42,420 bases of DNA from Planctomycetota bacterium (GCA_002683135.1 NYSS01000122.1:1-42420); one strand, 5' to 3'; counted from the stretch's first letter, positions 15,073-23,724 are shown. Made by a program: numbers and translations. Notes: generated by a model not told the origin, from the letters alone.

Positions 15073-16461
15073 CTATACGGCCTGCTGGATCTCGCGACGG
15101 TCGCGCGAGAGTCCGTAATCGCGCATCTTGTTGTAGAGCGTGCTGCGGTTGATGCCGAGCTCGCGCGCAGCCCGCGTGATGTTGAAACGTGTCTCGGCGA
15201 GCACCATTCTGATCAACTCTTCTTCCATGCTCCGGATGGACCAGTCCTTGATCGGGAGCACAGTGCCCGACGCCTGGTCGACGAGGTTGCCGTCCTCGGG
15301 GATCTCAGCGAGCGCCAGGTGCCGCGGGTCGATCATGCTGCCATCGCAGACGATGACCGCGTACTCACATACTTTGCGCAGCTCACGCACGTTGCCGGGC
15401 CACGGGTGATCGTTGAGCATCCGCGCGGCCTCTTCCGAGAGGCCGCGAATCGGCTTCCGGAGAGACTCGGCGAACCGCTCGAGGAAGTGGCGCGCCAGCT
15501 CCGGAATGTCGTCCTTGCGATGACGCAAGGGCGGGACACCGATGGGCATGACGTTCAAGCGGAAGTAGAGGTCCCTACGGAAGCGGCCAGACGCGACCTC
15601 CTCCCACAGCTCGCGGTTGGTCGCCGCGATGATGCGGATATCCACGTTGACGTCCTGCACCCCGCCGACCCGCTTGAAGCTATTCTCCTGCAGGACCCGC
15701 AAGAGCTTGGCCTGCAGCGACTGTGACATCTCCCCGATCTCGTCGAGGAAGACGGTGCCGCCGTCGGCGGCCTCGAACAGGCCCTTCTTGCCGGCGCCCG
15801 TGAACGCACCCTTCTCATATCCGAAGAGCTCGGCCTCCAGGATGCTCTCGTTCAGCGCGGCACAGTTGATGGCCATGAACGGACGAGATCGCCGATTACT
15901 GTCGAAATGGACGGCCCGAGCGACAAGCTCCTTGCCGGTACCGCTCTCCCCCTGGATCAGGACCGTGGTCCCGGGGGTCGCCGCGACCCGCGCCACCTGA
16001 TCCATGACCTTCCGGGTCTCGGCGCTGCGCCCGATGATCGAAGGACGCGAGAGCTGGTCAACCGGTCGACCGGTCGTCTGGGTCTTCGACCTGCGGGTTT
16101 CCAGGGCCGCCTGGAGCAGGTGAGAGAGGCGTTCGGCGTAGATCGGCTTCTCGACCACGTCGAGGGCCCCGCAGCGCATCGCCTCGACCACCTCACGGGT
16201 GTCCGGATAATCCGACATCGCCACGATGACGGGCGATTCGGGGCGGCGGGCGGCCTCTTTGATCAGATCCAGGCCGGCTCCGTCCGGAGCCCTCAGCTCC
16301 ATGACAATGGCATCCACCGGGTGGGACGACAGGAGTCGGCGGGCGGTCTGGAGATCTCCTGCCGGGGTCACCCGAAATCCCTCAATCTTAAGGGACTCCT
16401 CGACTCCCGAACGCATGGAGGGGTCTGGCTCGACGAGGAGGACAGAGTACCTGTTGGACAT
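15073..16461 (-). CDS. NtrC-family sigma-54 activator with phospho-Asp replaced by Glu
   Basis: A 462-residue cytoplasmic transcription activator. The ATG at 16461 is chosen over an upstream in-frame start because GGGGAAG precedes it and the receiver domain begins at once (NRYSVLLVEPD). Receiver, 1-120: conserved S83 and K105 (EKP) are present, but the phospho-acceptor site reads VMELRAPDG, with E55 instead of Asp. AAA+ domain, ~140-380: Walker A GESGTGKE (171-178), sigma-54 contact loop GAFTGA (218-223), Walker B GGTVFLDEI and the arginine-rich RFRRDLYFRL. The C-terminus is a Fis-type helix-turn-helix (ITRAARELGINRSTLYNKM). Glu can mimic phosphorylation, so the protein may be constitutively active or phosphorylation-independent. 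The broken flagellin next door is a possible former target, but that is inference. Confidence 0.92.
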   Translation of the reverse strand: MSNRYSVLLVEPDPSMRSGVEESLKIEGFRVTPAGDLQTARRLLSSHPVDAIVMELRAPDGAGLDLIKEAARRPESPVIVAMSDYPDTREVVEAMRCGALDVVEKPIYAERLSHLLQAALETRRSKTQTTGRPVDQLSRPSIIGRSAETRKVMDQVARVAATPGTTVLIQGESGTGKELVARAVHFDSNRRSRPFMAINCAALNESILEAELFGYEKGAFTGAGKKGLFEAADGGTVFLDEIGEMSQSLQAKLLRVLQENSFKRVGGVQDVNVDIRIIAATNRELWEEVASGRFRRDLYFRLNVMPIGVPPLRHRKDDIPELARHFLERFAESLRKPIRGLSEEAARMLNDHPWPGNVRELRKVCEYAVIVCDGSMIDPRHLALAEIPEDGNLVDQASGTVLPIKDWSIRSMEEELIRMVLAETRFNITRAARELGINRSTLYNKMRDYGLSRDRREIQQAV

Positions 16462-16799
16462 GACGCTTCCCCGGATCAAGGCAGAGTTCTTGGTCTCTGC
16501 GGCCCTTGTTGGATCTTGAGTCACCCCCCCTATCGACAAATCCGACAGGTGCCTGAAATAAAATCACCAGGGTCGGTTATCTCGGCACCGAACCGTCGTG
16601 CTCTCCGACAGTCGGGGCCAGATCCCGGATTCCGCTCAAGCGAAGCCACGGACGCCCTACAAGTCCCCTGAGCCGGCGACCACGACCCTCGTCGACCGCA
16701 ACACCTGAGCGAAGGCCGCCTGGCGGCGGACCGGCGCCCGGGAGCCTCCCTGGCCCAGGTCTGCCGCTTGAAGAGTGGGAGTGGGAGCCCCCCCCGCCG
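16462..16799. other. Intergenic stretch upstream of the sigma-54 activator
   Basis: 338 bp between the adenylyltransferase stop and the activator start, both on the minus strand. It should hold the activator promoter. An AT-rich patch at ~16555-16567 is the only base-composition anomaly. No -24/-12 or convincing -35/-10 pair was found, and no gene. Confidence 0.4.
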
Positions 16800-18086
16800 C
16801 TAGCGCCGCACCCGCTCGCCCCAGTCCGCGACCTCGTCGGCGAACCGGCCCCGCGTCTCGGCCATGATGCGGAAGAGGTGGAGGGACTCGTCGAAGTACT
16901 CGCGTGACATCAGCTGGTTAGACGCACCGCGTCGCCCCCGAATCTTCACGAGACCCGCGAGGCGACGCTGGGCAACGAGGACCTGCTTCAACCGAAAGGC
17001 GTCGCGACGGGACATGTGCATTCGCAACGCGAGGGGTCGCAGCACCCGATCGATGCAGAGGGTCAAATCGCGGATCCCAGCGTTGGCGCCCTCGTCATAG
17101 AGGAGCTCGTCAAACAGGTCGAGGAAGAGGCAGCCGAGCATGACGACCTGGCTGACACGGGTGCCGCTTCGCACACATTCGTCGAGGGCCCGAAGGTAGC
17201 CCCACATGGGCGACACGGAATCGGCCGCGAGCTTCTCATCAAGGCGCTCAGAGACCTCAGGCAACAGGAGGTCCATGATGCCGGTCTTGTAGAGCAGACG
17301 CGTGGACTGGTAAGCGCCACCCCGGTTCAAGAGCCGGACGATCTCCTCGAACAGACGCGGCGCCGCCGCCTTCTTCAGGTCGTCCTTGCAATCGAGCATC
17401 GCCTGGAAGACATCGTCCGCGAGTCGGAGATCGAGCCGGCCCGCGAACTTGATCGCGCGCAACATGCGCACCGGGTCCTCACGAAATCGAACCCACGGAT
17501 CCCCGATGGTCTCGATGACCCGACGCTCGAGATCATTCAACCCACCCACGTAATCGATGAGCTCGCCCGCCTGGAGGTCGTAGAACAACCCGTTCATCGT
17601 GAAGTCCCGACGCCGGGCGTCCTCCCCCGCAGTGCCGAACACGTTGTCGGTCCGGATCATGGGATCGTGGGGGTCCTCCGACGCCTCCACCTGGGCGCGG
17701 AACGTGGAGACGTCCAGGACCTTGTCATGGAACGTGACGTGCACCAGGCGAAAACGACGGCCGATGATCCGGCTGTTGCGGAACAGGCGCTTCACCTGAC
17801 GCGGCGTGGCCTCCGTCGCGATGTCGAAGTCCTTCGGCTCCGCGGACACCCACAGATCGCGGACGCACCCGCCCACCAGGTAGGCGGTGAAGCCGTGGGC
17901 GTTCAGTCGTCGGATGACCTTGACGGCGTCCGTGTCCAGATAGCGGGACGAGAATCGGCCATCCGCCCGCACGCGCAACGGCTCGGCCGGCACGTCGACC
18001 GGGCTGGAGCCGGGCCTCCGGGTACCGGAACGTCGCCCCCGCAAACCTGCGCGGGCTCTGGGTGCTCTCCCCAAACTTCGAGACAT
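16800..18086 (-). CDS. pcnB: Polynucleotide adenylyltransferase / tRNA nucleotidyltransferase (PcnB type)
   Basis: A 428-residue class II nucleotidyltransferase from the ATG at 18086 (the frame stays open further upstream but with non-coding-like sequence). The head domain shows LVGGCVRDLW (G72, G73), the metal-binding pair D86 and D88 in KDFDIAT, and a third acidic residue D125 in VLDVSTFR. IIGRRFRLVHV is the form typical of bacterial poly(A) polymerase I and separates it from plain CCA-adding enzymes. RRRDFTMNGLFYD and DPVRMLRAIKFAGRL complete the core. The arginine-rich C-terminus also fits PcnB. It adds 3' A tails to RNA, promoting decay, but CCA addition cannot be excluded by eye. It is transcribed divergently from the zinc-ribbon metallopeptidase gene. 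Confidence 0.85.
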   Translation of the reverse strand: MSRSLGRAPRARAGLRGRRSGTRRPGSSPVDVPAEPLRVRADGRFSSRYLDTDAVKVIRRLNAHGFTAYLVGGCVRDLWVSAEPKDFDIATEATPRQVKRLFRNSRIIGRRFRLVHVTFHDKVLDVSTFRAQVEASEDPHDPMIRTDNVFGTAGEDARRRDFTMNGLFYDLQAGELIDYVGGLNDLERRVIETIGDPWVRFREDPVRMLRAIKFAGRLDLRLADDVFQAMLDCKDDLKKAAAPRLFEEIVRLLNRGGAYQSTRLLYKTGIMDLLLPEVSERLDEKLAADSVSPMWGYLRALDECVRSGTRVSQVVMLGCLFLDLFDELLYDEGANAGIRDLTLCIDRVLRPLALRMHMSRRDAFRLKQVLVAQRRLAGLVKIRGRRGASNQLMSREYFDESLHLFRIMAETRGRFADEVADWGERVRR

Positions 18087-18215
18087 CAAGGTGTTACAAA
18101 ACCGGACTCGATTACTATCCGGCCCGCGCATGGTACATGCTCGACAGACCGGAGACGAGGCGGTGGTTAGACTAACGCCGTTCCGCTCCCTTGCGGCGAT
18201 TAACGGAGATCCCCA

Positions 18216-20180
18216 TTGGCTCAGGTCACATGCCACGCCTGTCAGGCATACTTCGAGATCGACTTCGCTCCCGGCGCTCAGTTCACGTGCGGCGCCTGCG
18301 GCGCGACCCTTCAAGTACCGGAGGCCCCCGCACCGCCGAAGCCAGCGGCGCCGAAGATAAGACCTCGAACCGCGCCACCGCGTCCCGTCAAGCCCGCGGC
18401 ACCGAAGATCCAGCCACGACCCGCGCAGCCGCGGCCATCCCGGTCAGCGACCCCACCCAAGAAGAAGAGGCCCACTCGCCGCGCGACCGACCGACCCGGC
18501 AAGGCGCCCGCTGCCGCTGCGGCATCCGGATCGCGCGGGATGCCGAAGTCGGGCGTGCAAAAGGCCATGGGCCAGGACAACTCCAAGCGGAACATGATCA
18601 TCGGCGCGTCCATCGGGGGCGGCGTCCTGCTGATCGCGATCCTCATCGGTATCTTCAGTCAGAACGGGGACGATGCCCCGCCTGCGGGCAAGAAGGGCGG
18701 CGACAGCGTCAAGAAGGTCGACGCGTACACCATCGCCTACAGCAAGGCCCACCCCGGACCGCCCAACGACGACAGACGCGGTCCCATCGAGGACGTCAAG
18801 CGCCTGTGCGAGATGGCCTGGCAACGCCACCAGGCAGGACAGGGCGACGCCAAACAGCTCACCATGTGGGAATCTCACTGGCGCTGGGCCTGTCGCAAGA
18901 TCATCAGCGCTGAACCGGACGACGCCCTCGCCCACGAGCGGCTCGGTGACATCCTGTTCGACCTGAAGGAAGCCGAGGCCATGGTCGAGCTCCCGGATCT
19001 CACCGAGGACGCGAAGGACGACATCCGGTTCCTCATCGAAGAGGCGGAGGCCGACTTCAAGAACCTGCGCAAGGTCGGGAGGGTCTGGCTGAGCAAGAAG
19101 GTCAGGAAGGAGCGAGAGCTAGGGGAGCGCTGGCTCCAGGTCCGCGTCAATACCGACAAGGCCAGCGACGATCAAGCATCGCGGGCGACGGATCCGTTCT
19201 ACCCGACCGCCGAGCAGCTGGGGCAACGGCTCGCGAACGAGCTCGACAGCGGCAACGTCGACTTCAAGATCGACGGCGTCAAGAAGGACCCGTTCGCGAT
19301 CCACGTCCACAAGCCCTATGTCTATCTGGTGCAGCGCTCGAGCACCGGCTTCGAAGACCGCATCGCGCGGCAGTGGAACGACGTCCTGCAGGCCCTGCGC
19401 GCGGCCTTCTATCGCCGCACGGGGGACGCCTGCGCCGTGCCCAAAGAGACCCGGCCTACCCCTGTGGTGATCCTGCGAGACGGCCAGGAATACACCAAGT
19501 ATCGCCGCCGCGGAGACGACGTGCTGCCGACCGCGATCACCAGCGCCGGGCACTTCGAGCCGGGCACCAACCGACTGGTCTGCTATCGCAGCAACGAGGA
19601 CGAGCAGCGCTCGACCCTCTTCCACGAAGGCACGCACCAGATCGTCAACTGGGCCATGCTCAAGGGCATCGGCGGCGCCGCCTATGTGGCGGCTCTCGGC
19701 AACCAGTCCTTCTGGTTCTCCGAGGGCATCGGCGACTACTACGGAGGCAACGGTGAAGCCTACGAGGGGGGCACCCGGGTCTTCGTCCCTGGCAAGATCC
19801 ACGTGCACCACGTCAACGCGCTGGTGGCCGCGAAGGCACGAGACGCGCTCACTCCCATCGCGACCCTGCTCGACTACAAACGGAACGACTTCCAACGGGA
19901 CAACGGGATCCCCGCGAGGCGAAACACCGTCGCCAACGGCTACAGCCACGGATGGGCGCTCTGTTACTTGATCCAGAACTGGAAGCAGGACAAGTACGGT
20001 GCCAAGTGGAACGACTACGCCGCGGAGGAGCTCCGGGGTCGCTCCGGCAAGAGCGCCTTCGTACGCGTCTTTGGAGCTGGAAGCGTCACCACCATGCAAC
20101 AGGAGTTCAACGACATGGTGGACGCCCTCGGAAGAGCCAGCAAAGAGGGGAAGATCGTCAACGGCGAAGTGGTGAAGTGA
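18216..20180 (+). CDS. Membrane-anchored DUF1570-like zinc metallopeptidase with N-terminal zinc ribbon
   Basis: A 654-residue protein from a TTG start with GGAG 7 nt upstream. Order: zinc ribbon with C6, C9, C25 and C28; a Pro/Lys/Ala-rich linker (~36-110); one transmembrane helix at ~127-148; then a ~500-residue domain expected outside the membrane. That domain has FHEGTHQIVNW, an HEXXH site with H470, E471 and H474, and WFSEGIGDYY, where E503 is the likely third zinc ligand (gluzincin-like spacing of 29 residues). This matches the layout of DUF1570-type peptidases. The cytoplasmic zinc ribbon would face inward and could anchor or regulate the enzyme. Substrate unknown. It converges on the YkgJ-type gene downstream. 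Confidence 0.75.
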   Translation: MAQVTCHACQAYFEIDFAPGAQFTCGACGATLQVPEAPAPPKPAAPKIRPRTAPPRPVKPAAPKIQPRPAQPRPSRSATPPKKKRPTRRATDRPGKAPAAAAASGSRGMPKSGVQKAMGQDNSKRNMIIGASIGGGVLLIAILIGIFSQNGDDAPPAGKKGGDSVKKVDAYTIAYSKAHPGPPNDDRRGPIEDVKRLCEMAWQRHQAGQGDAKQLTMWESHWRWACRKIISAEPDDALAHERLGDILFDLKEAEAMVELPDLTEDAKDDIRFLIEEAEADFKNLRKVGRVWLSKKVRKERELGERWLQVRVNTDKASDDQASRATDPFYPTAEQLGQRLANELDSGNVDFKIDGVKKDPFAIHVHKPYVYLVQRSSTGFEDRIARQWNDVLQALRAAFYRRTGDACAVPKETRPTPVVILRDGQEYTKYRRRGDDVLPTAITSAGHFEPGTNRLVCYRSNEDEQRSTLFHEGTHQIVNWAMLKGIGGAAYVAALGNQSFWFSEGIGDYYGGNGEAYEGGTRVFVPGKIHVHHVNALVAAKARDALTPIATLLDYKRNDFQRDNGIPARRNTVANGYSHGWALCYLIQNWKQDKYGAKWNDYAAEELRGRSGKSAFVRVFGAGSVTTMQQEFNDMVDALGRASKEGKIVNGEVVK

Positions 20181-20196
20181 CGCGCCGCTCAGCCCC

Positions 20197-20535
20197 TCAC
20201 GCGGCATCGTCTCCGAGCAGCTCGCGGATGGCATCATCGACCGCGGGGTCGTCCCACTCCTCGACGGGAGGTTCATACGCGGTGATGCCCTTGGTGTAAG
20301 GGCAGTCCGCAGGGAAGACCATCATGGGGAGCCCCTCCATGGTGGCCAGGCAATCCGGCTCGGCGCGGTAGCGGTCCGCGTAGACCGTGCACTGGCGCGT
20401 CTTGGTGTCGAGGAAGCGGCACATCTTCTTGGTGATGTAGATCGTGCCGTCCAGGTCCACCTTCTCCGCGCAGCACTTGCCGCACCTGCGACAAAGCGCT
20501 TCCCAGACCTCAGGTGGGAGTTTATGTGGATCCAT
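20197..20535 (-). CDS. YkgJ-family cysteine cluster protein
   Basis: A 112-residue cytoplasmic protein with the CxxCGxCC signature: C15, C18, C21 and C22, plus C39, C49, C62 and C78. The eight cysteines are arranged as in the putative zinc- or iron-binding UPF0153/YkgJ family, whose members have no settled biochemical role. The start overlaps the upstream stop by one base (TAATG), so it is probably translationally coupled to the interrupted small gene before it. The C-terminus is acidic (DDPAVDDAIRELLGDD). It is the last gene of a three-gene minus-strand operon. Confidence 0.85.
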   Translation of the reverse strand: MDPHKLPPEVWEALCRRCGKCCAEKVDLDGTIYITKKMCRFLDTKTRQCTVYADRYRAEPDCLATMEGLPMMVFPADCPYTKGITAYEPPVEEWDDPAVDDAIRELLGDDAA

Positions 20536-20861
20536 TACCTGAACTGTTCTACCGCAGCCCCTGATGGAGCACGAGCGGACCAGTGAAAAGCCGATGGGTC
20601 AGGGGCGGGCACAGGTTCGGCGAACCAGAGGTTCATCAGGCCGAGCGCGATGCGCCGAACGGCGCCCCCATCTGAGCGAAGCCAGACCCGGGACGTGGTC
20701 TTCGCATCGAGGACGACGTCGTAGCGAAGCAACCGCTCAGCCTTGACCGTCTCCTCCCCAAAGTACTCGTGCTCCAGGCTCCCACCCGCGACGCCCTCCA
20801 ACACGTCCTGAACGCGGGTCCAGTCCGGACCCTATTCGGATGCGGAGTCGGGCTCAGACAT
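20535..20861 (-). pseudogene. Small protein of unknown function interrupted by an amber codon at position 10
   Basis: The natural start is the ATG at 20861, which overlaps the upstream gene's stop by 8 bp (ATGTCTGA). The frame reads MSEPDSASE, then TAG at 20834-20832, then GPDWTRVQDVLEG and on to the end with good codon bias (about 108 residues in total). A downstream GTG at 20804 could give an 89-residue product without the first part. The sequence is not recognised; it is a mixed alpha/beta domain with YDVVLDAKTTSRVWLRSDGG. It may be a point nonsense mutation, a base error, or a gene that truly starts at the GTG. The tight fit between the upstream and downstream genes suggests it was functional recently. 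Confidence 0.5.
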
Positions 20862-22068
20862 CGAGCCAGGCAGCCAGGCTCATGAAGATCAGGTGCGCGT
20901 AGGGGTTCTGGCCGCTCGGCGCCAGCGCGTCCTCGGCGCCGTTGAAGAGGATCGCGAGGCTGCCCTGCGACTGCACGGCGGGGATATCGTCGGGCTTGAA
21001 GAGCATCCCATAGACCGTGGGCGCCTGGCCCGATGCCGCTGGAGAGACGATCCAGGGCCAGCCCCTCGGCTGAAACCCCTGGGGGCCGAACGTGCCGCCC
21101 TCGTCGTGAACGCGGTACGGCATCCCCCCGACCGAAGGTAGCTGGTTCAGGTAACGGGGCTCTGCGCTGAGGCTCACCTGTTCTCCGGTGACCGCGCTCG
21201 ACTGATTGACGCTCGTCCCGAGGGTCAGCCCCATGCAAAGCACGTTGTTGACCCATTGCTGAATGAACGCGAAGCGCCACTGCCCCCAGCTTGATCCAAC
21301 CGTCGGCCCGCACAGCATGAATACGCCGCCATAGTGCTGGAGGAAATCCGTGAATCGACCCTGTTCCTCCAGATTGGGGGGCAACGTAAACCGACAGTCC
21401 AGAATCAGGTCGAACGACGCGAGGTCCGCTGGCAAGGCGTCATCGAAGACGCTGACGCTGTGACCAACACCAGAGAGCGTGTTGGCGAGGGCATCCGCCT
21501 GCAACGTCGCCCACGGCGCCTCCGCCATGGCCGATACCTGACGGATGAGACAGATACTCCGCCCGCCGCCGGGTGCCTCGGAGAAGCGATGCATGACCGA
21601 GTCAGTCCAGAACCACTCCATGCTGTTTGGGTCATGAACAAGAGCCTTGACCAACGCCTCCGTGCCGACCCAGGCCTGGACGTACGGCAGCGAGAACTGC
21701 AGATCCACCCTGTCGCCACCGGACGTCCACGCGAAGTCCTGGAGCAGAAACCAGTCCGGCGCGAGGTCGACCTGCCAGGGACCGATTGTCGTCGACGGGT
21801 TGTTGCTCGATGCGAGCACCCAGACACCGACCTGCGGTCGCGTGTGGACGGTCAGCCGGAAGGTCCCGCCGATCCGCGCGTTGTTGGTGGTGATCGTCGA
21901 CATCGAGAGAGGAATCGGAGCGGGCTGCGCACCTGGAACCTGGGTCGTGGTCGGGCCCCCCGGCACTCCGGAGACCATCATCATGACGAAGACCGCCAGT
22001 CCGATGAGAGTCAGCACCGGAAGCGTCAACTTCCTGGCAGCTGAACGACGATTGGGATTTTCTCGCAT
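20854..22068 (-). CDS. Membrane-anchored extracytoplasmic protein of unknown function
   Basis: A 404-residue protein with one N-terminal transmembrane helix (~13-35: LTLPVLTLIGLAVFVMMMVSG), then a Thr/Pro-rich stretch and an exported part. Residues ~55-150 form a beta-rich module (ARIGGTFRLTVHTRPQVGVWVLASS). Residues ~200-270 look like the core of a class I glutamine-amidotransferase or ThuA-like fold: FDLILDCRFTLPPN followed by LQHYGGVFMLCGP; no catalytic triad is visible. The rest is unassigned. The ATG has GGGAG about 10 nt upstream. It is the first gene of the minus-strand operon with the interrupted small gene and the YkgJ-type gene. Function unknown. Confidence 0.6.
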   Translation of the reverse strand: MRENPNRRSAARKLTLPVLTLIGLAVFVMMMVSGVPGGPTTTQVPGAQPAPIPLSMSTITTNNARIGGTFRLTVHTRPQVGVWVLASSNNPSTTIGPWQVDLAPDWFLLQDFAWTSGGDRVDLQFSLPYVQAWVGTEALVKALVHDPNSMEWFWTDSVMHRFSEAPGGGRSICLIRQVSAMAEAPWATLQADALANTLSGVGHSVSVFDDALPADLASFDLILDCRFTLPPNLEEQGRFTDFLQHYGGVFMLCGPTVGSSWGQWRFAFIQQWVNNVLCMGLTLGTSVNQSSAVTGEQVSLSAEPRYLNQLPSVGGMPYRVHDEGGTFGPQGFQPRGWPWIVSPAASGQAPTVYGMLFKPDDIPAVQSQGSLAILFNGAEDALAPSGQNPYAHLIFMSLAAWLDV

Positions 22069-22157
22069 GCCGATTGGACTCCCGCGCGGGCATCGTTCGG
22101 ACGGAACGACGCTCCTCCAAGGTCCTTTTCGGCAAGAGCGGGGGCTTCGCCGCAGAT

Positions 22158-22700
22158 TCAGTCGGCAACGGGACGTGAGGTGTCGGTCAGGGAGACAGGG
22201 CCCGAGCCCTCGTCACGCCACACACGGCCATCCGCGACCACCCTCCGGGCGCGGGTCACCCAGATCCGGTCCCCCTGCATGATGCTCGGGCCGTGCTCAC
22301 ATTGGGACAAGCAGAACACCTCGCGATACTGCCGCGGGCTACCGGGGCCCTCAATAACGTCCTTCAGGTGGCCGTGGAGCTCCTTCGCCCCGTGCATGGA
22401 GCACGTCACGCCGCGGCACAGCGTGACCTCCCCCTCGTCGGCTATGAGCGCATCACAGAAGGACCCGATCTCGAGTACGTGCTCAGTGGACAGGTCCAGT
22501 CGCGCAGCGAGGGCGCCGAGGAGCGGCCCCTCGACCACATGGCCCTGCGCACGACACGCGGCGATGAGCAGGAGCGGCGCACCACCCTCGCGGCAATTGT
22601 CCGCAGACAATTCGGCGGGCAACGACGCCTGGATCGCATCCAGGGCCTCGCAGGCAGCCGACGATCCTCGCGATCGCTCCATGAGCGGTGATCGTACCAT
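22158..22700 (-). CDS. NuoE-like [2Fe-2S] thioredoxin-fold subunit
   Basis: A 180-residue protein resembling the 24-kDa subunit of complex I (NuoE) and related subunits of NAD-linked dehydrogenases. The four cluster cysteines are in place: C95 and C100 (C-x4-C in LCRGVTCSMHG), then C130 and C134 (C-x3-C in VFCLSQCEHGPSIMQGD). An N-terminal helical part (~30-85) matches the family. The ATG at 22700 has AAGGA 4-5 nt upstream; a GTG at 22718 and an ATG at 22682 are alternatives. No other nuo gene is nearby, so it may serve a separate ferredoxin-type or hydrogenase/formate dehydrogenase complex, or a nuo operon scattered in the genome. Confidence 0.85.
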   Translation of the reverse strand: MVRSPLMERSRGSSAACEALDAIQASLPAELSADNCREGGAPLLLIAACRAQGHVVEGPLLGALAARLDLSTEHVLEIGSFCDALIADEGEVTLCRGVTCSMHGAKELHGHLKDVIEGPGSPRQYREVFCLSQCEHGPSIMQGDRIWVTRARRVVADGRVWRDEGSGPVSLTDTSRPVAD

Positions 22701-22721
22701 GGGGTCCTTGTGCCTCACGGC

Positions 22722-22952
22722 TCAGCTAAACAGTGAATCGAGGCGCGCACGGGCGCTCTCGTCGAACGTCTCGTCAACGACGGGGCCCTGGTCGAGGCCA
22801 TCGTCAGATATGCCGCGGGCGACTCTCTCTTCGAAGACGGTAGCCAACTTCCGACCGGCCTCCGACGCATAGAGGCGGACCAGACCTACCGTCGTCTGCT
22901 CATCGAAAATGACCGTGAGGATCGTTGGGTCACCGATCAGGTTGAGCTGAAT
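22722..22952 (-). pseudogene. C-terminal fragment of a Roadblock/LC7 (MglB-like) protein
   Basis: The coding-biased part is 76 residues beginning IQLNLIGDPTILTVIFDEQT and continuing TVGLVRLYASEAG, the final strand-helix part of Roadblock/LC7 proteins that regulate small GTPases such as MglA. The N-terminal half of the fold is missing, and no ATG, GTG or TTG start fits. The frame could begin at an ATT (22952) with GAGGG 5 nt upstream, or it is simply the tail of a decayed gene joined to the end of the lipoprotein gene. The C-terminal extension is acidic. A short functional version cannot be ruled out. Confidence 0.5.
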
Positions 22953-22968
22953 GTTATCCCTCGCCCCA

Positions 22969-23724
22969 TCAGCGCTTGGCAGCGGCGATCTGCTGACGAA
23001 GTTCGATGGTCGCAGGTGAGGACGGGTCGAGCTTCTCCCACACCTCGACCGTCCGGATTGCCCGCTCCAGAAGCCCCGCAGAGAGCTGGGCGCGAGCGCA
23101 CCCCTCGGTGATAAGCAACCTGTGCGCCCGCCCGACACTGCGCTTCTCGGCGCGAGCGACGAGCGCTTCAAACAAGCTCGCGTGGGCCGCGGCCCCAGGC
23201 TTGTCTATCTCGGGGTCTCCACCCTTTCTCCCCATCGCCGCGACGAGGGCGGCGAAGTAAAGGAGCGGCCTCTCCTCGTCATCCGCTGCTTCCGTCGCCT
23301 GCCCGCCGGCCAAGAGCAGTTCCCAAGATTCCGCGAAGTGACCCTCCTGGGCCATCATGTACCCGAGCAGACCGCGGACGGACCCATCCCCCGGGTCCAC
23401 CGCAAGGAAACGACTCACCGCGCTCCGGCGCTCCTCTCGGATTCGATCCGCTGCGGCCCCGGCGCCACGCCCCGATTCCAGGGCGACGAGCTGCGCGAGC
23501 ACCCCGAGATATACACCCCGTGCGGCACGGTCATGGTCGGCGACGGCCAGCGCCTCCTGCCTCAGATCGGCCAGGAGGGCGAGTCGTTGAGCCGGGTCGG
23601 TAACGGACTGCGCCGCCACCAGTAGCCCCGCCCAGTCGGGCTCTGCCGGCGGGGTCTCGTCACCGCATCCCGCCAGACACGCGAGTCCGCAGCACATCGT
23701 CACCAGGAAGGCAGATCGGGTCAC
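22969..23724 (-). CDS. Lipoprotein with TPR-like helical repeats
   Basis: A 251-residue exported lipoprotein. GTG at 23724 is the start because GGAGAG lies 5 nt upstream and it begins a lipoprotein signal peptide with the lipobox LAGC (VTRSAFLVTMCCGLACLAGCG). The mature part is almost all helical with TPR-like features: RLALLADLRQEALAV, VRGLLGYMMAQEGHFAESWELL, GLLERAIRTVEVWEKLDPSSPAT. It probably acts as a scaffold at the membrane; no partner can be named. The candidate terminator/small RNA lies 180-380 bp upstream on the same strand. Confidence 0.7.
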   Translation of the reverse strand: MTRSAFLVTMCCGLACLAGCGDETPPAEPDWAGLLVAAQSVTDPAQRLALLADLRQEALAVADHDRAARGVYLGVLAQLVALESGRGAGAAADRIREERRSAVSRFLAVDPGDGSVRGLLGYMMAQEGHFAESWELLLAGGQATEAADDEERPLLYFAALVAAMGRKGGDPEIDKPGAAAHASLFEALVARAEKRSVGRAHRLLITEGCARAQLSAGLLERAIRTVEVWEKLDPSSPATIELRQQIAAAKR

